Source of the DNA: Candidatus Avimonoglobus intestinipullorum
GTDB taxonomy: Bacteria; Bacillota; Clostridia; UBA1381
NCBI GenBank assembly: GCA_018714645.1
Contig: DVND01000058.1
Span: 1 to 17,294 of the forward strand
DNA length: 17,294 nucleotides
Reading direction: 5' to 3'
Positions 13,102 to 17,294 of this stretch are shown one piece after another. A model generated the notes under the pieces. It worked only from the letters and a program-made list of their open reading frames with translations. It was not told where the DNA came from and ran no database searches. The translations under genes were made by a program, and so were the position numbers. Every line of letters starts with the position of its first letter. Positions within the stretch are counted from its first letter, which is position 1.

Positions 13102-14838
13102 ATGAAAACCGTGAATTTAAAGATAAATGGACAGTCCGTCAGCGTGCCGGAGAACTATACGGTTTTGGAAGCGGCGCGTGAAGCGGGGATCGATATCCCG
13201 ACCCTGTGCTATCTGAAGGATTATTCCGAGACCGGCTCCTGCCGGATGTGCGTGGTGGAAATTGTGGGCGCGCGGGCGCTGCAGGCGGCGTGCGTGTACC
13301 CGGTGGCGGAGGGCCTCGAAGTCCTGACCCACTCCCCGAAGGTCAAGGCGGCGCGTAAATCCACGCTGGAGCTGCTGCTGTCCAACCATGACCGCCAGTG
13401 CTTAACCTGCGTGCGCAACAAAAATTGCGAGCTGCAGACCCTGAGCGATGAACTGGGGATTACCGACATCGCCTACGAGGGCGAACGGAATGAATACGAT
13501 ATTGACGATCTGTCCCCGTCTATCGTGCGTGACAATAATAAGTGTATTTTGTGCCGCCGGTGCGTCAACGTCTGCAAAAATGTGCAGACCGTCGGGGTTA
13601 TCGATGCAACGGAGCGCGGCTTTAAGACGAAAATCGCCTGTGCGTTTGATTCACCGCTGGCGGCGACGGCCTGCGTCAACTGCGGGCAGTGTATCGCGGC
13701 TTGTCCCACGGGCGCGCTGCGCGAGAAGGACAACACCGACGAGGTTTGGGCGGCGCTGGCGGATGACAGCAAATATGTGGTCGTCCAGGCGGCGCCGGCA
13801 GTGCGCGCGGCACTGGGCGAGGAATTCGGCCTGCCCATCGGCACGCCTGTGACCGGCAAGATGGCGGCGGCGCTGCGCCGGCTGGGCTTTGACAGCGTGT
13901 TCGATACGGATACCGGCGCGGATTTGACCATCATGGAAGAAGGCACAGAGCTTTTGGAGCGATTGAACAACGGCGGCAAGCTGCCGATGATCACCTCCTG
14001 CAGCCCGGGCTGGATCAAGTTCTGCGAGCACAACTTCCCGGACTTTTTGGATAACCTGTCCACTTGTAAATCGCCGCACCAGATGTTCGGCGCGATTATT
14101 AAGACCTATTTTGCGCAGAAGCGGAACATCCCCGCGAAAAATATCGTGACGGTTTCCGTTATGCCCTGTGTGGCGAAGAAATTTGAAGCAAAACGCCCAG
14201 AAATGCAGGGCGAATACCGGGATGTGGATATCGTTATCTCCACCCGCGAATTGGCGCGGATGATCAAACAGGCCGGCATCCAGTTCACCAAGCTGCCGGA
14301 TGAAAAATTTGACTCCCCGTTTGAGGAAGCGTCCGGTGCGGGCGTCATCTTCGGCGCAACAGGCGGCGTGATGGAAGCAGCGCTACGGACGGTGGCGGAA
14401 ATCGTGGAAGGCAAGCCGCTGGACAACGTGGAATTCACGGCGGTGCGCGGCACGGAAGGCATCAAGGAAGCCACGGTTACGCTGGGCGGCAAGGACATCC
14501 GCGTGGCGATTGCCCACGGCCTTGGCAATGCGCGGGCGCTTTTGGAAAGCATCCGCTCCGGCGAGAAAAATTACGAGTTTATTGAAATCATGGCGTGCCC
14601 GGGCGGCTGCGTCACAGGTGGCGGGCAGCCTATCGTTTCCGCAAAGACCCAGATGGATATCGACGTGAAGGCGGAACGGGCGAAGGCGCTCTATACGGAG
14701 GATGCAAACCTCCCCTGCCGCAAGAGCCATGAAAATCCGGATATCCAGCTGCTTTATAAGGAATTTTTGGAAAAGCCCGGTTCCCACAAAGCCCATGAAC
14801 TGCTGCATACGCATTATATGGAGCGGGAGCTGTATTAA
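13102..14838 (+). CDS. hndD: Catalytic [FeFe]-hydrogenase subunit (HndD/HydA)
   Basis: 578-aa catalytic subunit reducing protons to H2 (or oxidising H2), with the modular layout of clostridial HydA. An N-terminal [2Fe-2S] ferredoxin (C36, C47, C50, C64) is followed by a His-Cys3 [4Fe-4S] site (H96, C100, C103, C109) and two [4Fe-4S] motifs (C148/151/154/158 and C191/194/197/201). The H-cluster domain has TSCSPGW (298-304), MPCVAK (354-359) and MACPGGC (497-503). Proton-transfer Cys is C300; cluster ligands C356, C499 and C503 are present, but the position before the Pro is Ser (S301). The C-terminal small-subunit-like tail (about 515-578) is retained. ATG 13102 has only a weak ribosome site. 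It is the last gene, followed by a terminator. Confidence 0.97.
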   Translation: MKTVNLKINGQSVSVPENYTVLEAAREAGIDIPTLCYLKDYSETGSCRMCVVEIVGARALQAACVYPVAEGLEVLTHSPKVKAARKSTLELLLSNHDRQCLTCVRNKNCELQTLSDELGITDIAYEGERNEYDIDDLSPSIVRDNNKCILCRRCVNVCKNVQTVGVIDATERGFKTKIACAFDSPLAATACVNCGQCIAACPTGALREKDNTDEVWAALADDSKYVVVQAAPAVRAALGEEFGLPIGTPVTGKMAAALRRLGFDSVFDTDTGADLTIMEEGTELLERLNNGGKLPMITSCSPGWIKFCEHNFPDFLDNLSTCKSPHQMFGAIIKTYFAQKRNIPAKNIVTVSVMPCVAKKFEAKRPEMQGEYRDVDIVISTRELARMIKQAGIQFTKLPDEKFDSPFEEASGAGVIFGATGGVMEAALRTVAEIVEGKPLDNVEFTAVRGTEGIKEATVTLGGKDIRVAIAHGLGNARALLESIRSGEKNYEFIEIMACPGGCVTGGGQPIVSAKTQMDIDVKAERAKALYTEDANLPCRKSHENPDIQLLYKEFLEKPGSHKAHELLHTHYMERELY

Positions 14839-14888
14839 AAAAGGGCTGCGTTTTTGCGCAGACCGGATCCAGGCACAAGCCTTGTCAT

Positions 14889-14946
14889 AAACAGAACGCA
14901 CCCAACGGTATACAAAAGTACGCCGCGTGGTGCGTTCTGTTTTTTT
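14889..14946 (+). terminator. Intrinsic terminator of the hnd operon
   Basis: A perfect 14-bp stem, 14889-14902 (AAACAGAACGCACC) with 14929-14942, encloses a 26-nt loop that can itself fold a short TAC-AAAA-GTA hairpin, and is followed by a T run to 14946. A smaller hairpin CTGCG/CGCAG (14846-14861) sits between the hndD stop and this terminator. Confidence 0.9.
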
Positions 14947-14987
14947 GTCTGAAAATTATGCAACTTTGTGCTTTTATTGTTTTTGCT

Positions 14988-15007
14988 AAAAATGCGTAAG
15001 CATTTTT
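14988..15007 (-). terminator. Intrinsic terminator of the secreted repeat-protein gene
   Basis: AAAAATGC (14988-14995) pairs perfectly with GCATTTTT (15000-15007) around a 4-nt loop; read on the minus strand it ends in a U run. Two more perfect hairpins lie between it and the gene's stop: 15021-15040 (9-bp stem, 2-nt gap) and 15047-15060 (6-bp stem, 2-nt gap). The rest of the 14839-15060 gap holds no ORF that I can support. Confidence 0.7.
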
Positions 15008-15060
15008 CTAAAGTTTCGGTCAAGCCTTTTTAAAGGCTTGCGGGTGCAGGGCTGGCCCTG

Positions 15061-15654
15061 TCACTGTTGTGCGGCGTCTGTTTGCTCCTGTGCAGTTTCA
15101 GGCGGAGCGCCGCGCATACCCCGGCCCATTTTCGGCCCCTGTTCCGCGAAGTACGCTTCCCGTTCTTCGTCAGTCATGGCGTCAATTTTTTCCTGCTCTG
15201 CGGCGCGCTCCGCTTCCCATTCTGCGCGTTGTTCCTCCATATAAGCCTGTTTTTCTTCATCGGTCATGGCGTCAAAGGCGGCCCGTTCTTCTTCTGTCAT
15301 TTCAAACATACCGCCCGGTTTGCCCTTACCGTCTTTGCCGCGTCCCATAACGGCGTCGAGCACTGCTTTTTCGTCGTCTGTCAGGCTGTCGTAATAGGCC
15401 TGCGCTTCTTCGCGCTGTGCCTGTTCCTGCGCCTGCTGTTCCTCTAAATACGCGGTGCGTTCCTCTTCGCTCATGGTAAGATATTGTTGCATCTCATCGG
15501 CTGTCCAGTCCAGGGGTGCGCCGCCCCGCTGGTGCATTCCCATGTCGGGAGGCGGGGATTGGGTGGTCTGTGTGTCATCGTCTGCAAAGACAGACGCGGA
15601 GGTCATGGTGGCCGCCAGGGCCGCCATCGCCAGAAACATTGCGACTTTTCTCAA
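15061..15654 (-). CDS. Secreted acidic repeat protein of unknown function
   Basis: 197 aa, not recognised. It starts with a signal peptide (MRKVAMFLAMAALAATMTSA), probably cleaved after VFA at residue 24, with no lipobox cysteine and no cysteines at all. A Thr/Pro/Gly-rich stretch follows to about 48. The remainder is charged helix built on a repeated unit of the form (M/L)T(D/E)(E/D)E(R/K)xAY: near residues 60, 91, 119, 130 and 160, with Glu/Gln/Ala-rich linkers predicted as coiled or single helix. A Gly/Lys loop (104-115) splits the repeats. The start is TTG 15654, with AAAGGAAG 8 nt upstream. Monocistronic between two terminators. It loosely recalls LTxxQ-type periplasmic chaperones, but the match is too weak to assign. 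Confidence 0.8.
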   Translation of the reverse strand: MRKVAMFLAMAALAATMTSASVFADDDTQTTQSPPPDMGMHQRGGAPLDWTADEMQQYLTMSEEERTAYLEEQQAQEQAQREEAQAYYDSLTDDEKAVLDAVMGRGKDGKGKPGGMFEMTEEERAAFDAMTDEEKQAYMEEQRAEWEAERAAEQEKIDAMTDEEREAYFAEQGPKMGRGMRGAPPETAQEQTDAAQQ

Positions 15655-15682
15655 TTTTATCGCTTCCTTTCCAATTTTTTTT

Positions 15683-15701
15683 ATAAACCATTACGGTTTA
15701 T
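15683..15701 (-). promoter_or_regulatory. Inverted repeat, candidate operator of the repeat-protein gene
   Basis: ATAAACC (15683-15689) and GGTTTAT (15695-15701) form a perfect 7-bp inverted repeat with a 5-bp spacer. It sits just downstream of a possible minus-strand -10 box TATACT (15713-15708) that has no recognisable -35. The position at or just after the likely start suggests a repressor site or a 5' stabilising hairpin. Confidence 0.4.
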
Positions 15702-15773
15702 GGGTTTAGTATATCGTGCCGGTTTGTCGGTTTTGTGTATTTTATTCAAAAAATACGTGAAAAATTTTTGAAC

Positions 15774-15800
15774 AAAAAAAGAAGGGGCGCGCCCCTCTTT
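15774..15800 (-). terminator. Intrinsic terminator of the que-folE operon
   Basis: The 14-nt palindrome AGGGGCGCGCCCCT (15783-15796) forms a G/C-rich hairpin immediately after the folE stop. On the minus strand it is followed by CTTC and a run of seven U (15780-15774). Confidence 0.88.
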
Positions 15801-15803
15801 CAT

Positions 15804-16382
15804 TTAGCGCAATAAATTGTAAACCTCGTTGCGCAGCTCATGGTCGGTGTCAAACAGGCCGCGGATGGCGGCGGTGCGCGTTTTCGCGCCGCGGGATTTG
15901 ATCCCCCGCGCCGTCATGCAGCTGTGTTCCCCTTCGATGATGACAATCACGTCCTCCGTACCCAGCACCATCTGCATGATCTCCGCGATATCGCAGCCCA
16001 GCCGTTCCTGCAATTGCAGGCGCTTTGCCGCCATATCGGCAATCCGGGCGATTTTCGACAGCCCGATGACCTTCCCGTTGGGGATGTATCCAACATGCAC
16101 CTTCATATTGTACATCAGCGCCAGGTGGTGCTCGCAGAAGCTGAACACCTCAATGTCCTTCACCAGCACCAGGTCGTTGGTGTCCACATCTTCAAAGCAT
16201 TTGCAGAACATTTGTGCGATCTCCGCGTTGGTATAGCGCATGCCCTCGAATACCTCCGCGTACATCCGCGCCACCCGCGCGGGCGTCTCCCGCAGGCCTT
16301 CGCGCTCCGGGTCGTCCCCCAATTCAGCCAGCAATGCCTTGATTAATTCCTGTATTTTTTTCTGATTGAATTCTTTTTTCAC
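15804..16382 (-). CDS. folE: GTP cyclohydrolase I
   Basis: 192-aa enzyme converting GTP to 7,8-dihydroneopterin triphosphate, the entry step to folate and to the 7-deazaguanine (preQ0/queuosine) pathway. The zinc site is visible: C83 and H86 in FCEHHLAL and C155 in GEHSC. Other family marks are GDDPEREGLRETPARV (22-37), GKVIGLSKIARI (103-114) and CMTARGIKSRGAKT. The length fits the short bacterial FolE. I chose GTG 16382, 9 nt after GGGG at 16395-16392 and one base after the queE stop; GTG 16391 is in frame but touches the ribosome site. Position directly behind queD and queE argues that this copy feeds preQ0 synthesis. Confidence 0.96.
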   Translation of the reverse strand: MKKEFNQKKIQELIKALLAELGDDPEREGLRETPARVARMYAEVFEGMRYTNAEIAQMFCKCFEDVDTNDLVLVKDIEVFSFCEHHLALMYNMKVHVGYIPNGKVIGLSKIARIADMAAKRLQLQERLGCDIAEIMQMVLGTEDVIVIIEGEHSCMTARGIKSRGAKTRTAAIRGLFDTDHELRNEVYNLLR

Positions 16383-16383
16383 G

Positions 16384-17070
16384 TTATACACCCCGTTTAT
16401 CCGGATCCCATATTATTTTGTGCAGCTGCACCTGCAGATGGGAGTCCTTTAACAATGGTTCTTGTAATATTAGTTCCACCAGCCGTTGGGCGGGATACGC
16501 CCCGTACACCGCCCCCACATAGATGTGGGGCATGGTTTGACAGGCGGGTGCAACCGCTTTTAACAATTCCAGCATCCGCGCCGCGTCCTCTTCCGAACCG
16601 ACCACAAATTTGAGCACATCCTGCGGGCGCAGGCTGCGGAAATTCGGCAGATGCATGTGCTGTTCCATGCCGCTGGAGGGGAGCTTGTAATCAATGGTAA
16701 AAAATACGTGTTCTGTATGGGTGCAGTCCTTTAAAAAGGCGCAGATATCCACCGCCCCGTTGGTTTCGATGTTCACTTCATACCCCCGCCGGGACAGGGC
16801 GGAAACCAATTCTGCCGCGCCGGGGCTGATCAGCGGCTCCCCGCCGGTCAGCGTGACGCGCCTGTAGACGGGGTTCACCCTTGATAGCAGGCCGTCCAAT
16901 GTCCATTCCTCGTAGCGGCAGGGCTCCGCCTCGCCGAATAAGGCGTACAGCGTGTCGCAGTACGTGCAGCGCAGGTTACAGCCCGCCAGCCGGATGAATG
17001 TGGCGGGCTGCCCTGTGCGGACGCCCTCCCCGTCGATGCTGTCAAACAGTTCTACTACGTTGTATTTCAT
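16384..17070 (-). CDS. queE: 7-carboxy-7-deazaguanine synthase (radical SAM QueE)
   Basis: 228-aa radical SAM enzyme converting 6-carboxy-5,6,7,8-tetrahydropterin to 7-carboxy-7-deazaguanine in preQ0 biosynthesis. The [4Fe-4S]/SAM motif is CNLRCTYC (C31, C35, C38). The substrate-binding start VVELFDSIDGEGVRTGQPATFIRLAGC is typical of QueE, TLTGGEPL follows near residue 83, and the C-terminus ends in QVQLHKIIW. I chose ATG 17070, with AAGGA 8 nt upstream; it starts one base after the queD stop (TGAGATG), so translation is coupled. Confidence 0.95.
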   Translation of the reverse strand: MKYNVVELFDSIDGEGVRTGQPATFIRLAGCNLRCTYCDTLYALFGEAEPCRYEEWTLDGLLSRVNPVYRRVTLTGGEPLISPGAAELVSALSRRGYEVNIETNGAVDICAFLKDCTHTEHVFFTIDYKLPSSGMEQHMHLPNFRSLRPQDVLKFVVGSEEDAARMLELLKAVAPACQTMPHIYVGAVYGAYPAQRLVELILQEPLLKDSHLQVQLHKIIWDPDKRGV

Positions 17071-17071
17071 C

Positions 17072-17294
17072 TCAAACATCCTTATAATAAGAGGCGGTGT
17101 TGTGTTCGCTTTCGCACACGTCCACCCGGTAGCAGTAGGGCGCCAGCTCGTCGCAGATGTATTTCGCCAGGTTTTCCGCCGTCGGGTTGAACGGCACCAC
17201 ATTGTTCAGGATCTGATGGTCCAGCTTGTCCTGGATTTTCGATTTAATATGGGTAAAATCCAGAATCATGCCGTCCGCGTTCAGGGTTTCGCTG
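17072..17294 (-). CDS. queD: 6-carboxy-tetrahydropterin synthase QueD (partial, 5' end beyond window)
   Basis: The C-terminal 73 codons of a 6-pyruvoyl-tetrahydropterin synthase-like enzyme that makes 6-carboxy-5,6,7,8-tetrahydropterin from dihydroneopterin triphosphate, the step between FolE and QueE. Visible marks are DGMILDFTHIK, LDHQILNN, PTAENLAKYI and the catalytic-region ESEHNTASY near the C-terminus. The frame stays open to the window edge, upstream of the internal ATG at 17269, so the gene is cut by the window rather than short. queC may lie further upstream, out of view. Confidence 0.92.
   Translation of the reverse strand, partial: SETLNADGMILDFTHIKSKIQDKLDHQILNNVVPFNPTAENLAKYICDELAPYCYRVDVCESEHNTASYYKDV

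Noticed and set aside
13088..13105. Five-codon mini-ORF overlapping the hndD start (ATGA)
   Set aside because: The purine-rich AAAGGA directly touches its ATG with no spacing, so initiation there is unlikely.
1..17294. CRISPR arrays, insertion sequences, tRNA genes, prophage or defence genes
   Set aside because: No repeat-spacer array, transposase, tRNA-like cloverleaf or phage gene was seen; the window reads as core chromosomal gene content.

Overview
The window reads as chromosomal DNA of an anaerobic, endospore-forming member of the Clostridia (Firmicutes). The grounds are a complete GerA-type spore germinant-receptor operon, an oxygen-sensitive NADH-linked [FeFe]-hydrogenase operon, strong Gram-positive Shine-Dalgarno sequences with frequent TTG/GTG starts, and sigma-A type promoters with extended -10 elements. 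The species cannot be named from the sequence.

Layout. 1-63: two perfect parS-type palindromes (ParB/Spo0J sites) exactly 42 bp apart, suggesting the origin-proximal part of the chromosome. 123-4230 (+): gerAA-gerAB-gerAC, followed by an unlisted 52-codon two-helix membrane ORF (4242-4400) that fits the 'D protein' class of germinant-receptor modulators. 4401-4812 (+): promoter, type A RNase P RNA (rnpB) and terminator. 4835-6364 (-): a stand-alone TrpB2-type tryptophan synthase beta subunit with a strong promoter and a 124-nt leader. 6533-9674 (+): a five-gene cassette of DRTGG-like protein, SpoIIAB-like ATPase, ferredoxin/H-cluster protein resembling sensory [FeFe]-hydrogenases, second DRTGG-like protein, and PHP-domain phosphoesterase. 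9721-14946 (+): a second promoter and the hydrogenase genes hndA - GHKL ATPase - hndB - hndC - hndD with a terminator. 15061-15654 (-): a secreted acidic repeat protein. 15774-17294 (-): queD (partial) - queE - folE, the early steps of preQ0/queuosine synthesis from GTP.

How the genes work together. HndA (NuoE-like), HndB ([2Fe-2S] thioredoxin fold), HndC (NuoF-like flavoprotein) and HndD (catalytic [FeFe]-hydrogenase) make up a tetrameric hydrogenase of the HndABCD type, which in other anaerobes couples NAD(P)H and ferredoxin oxidation to H2. The upstream cassette and the GHKL ATPase inside the hnd operon look like a sensing/regulatory module for it: a hydrogenase-like protein that keeps the H-cluster ligands but lacks the proton-transfer cysteine, together with SpoIIAB-like and histidine-kinase-like ATPases lacking phosphoacceptor domains.

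The most striking non-coding signal is the trpB leader. Its RNA starts with seven (G/U)AG triplets at an exact 5-nt period, the signature of a TRAP (trp RNA-binding attenuation protein) site. These are followed by a terminator hairpin, a competing antiterminator pairing, a second hairpin, and a helix that hides the ribosome binding site. Together they form a plausible two-level (transcription plus translation) tryptophan switch. This was read by eye and needs folding and an mtrB search.
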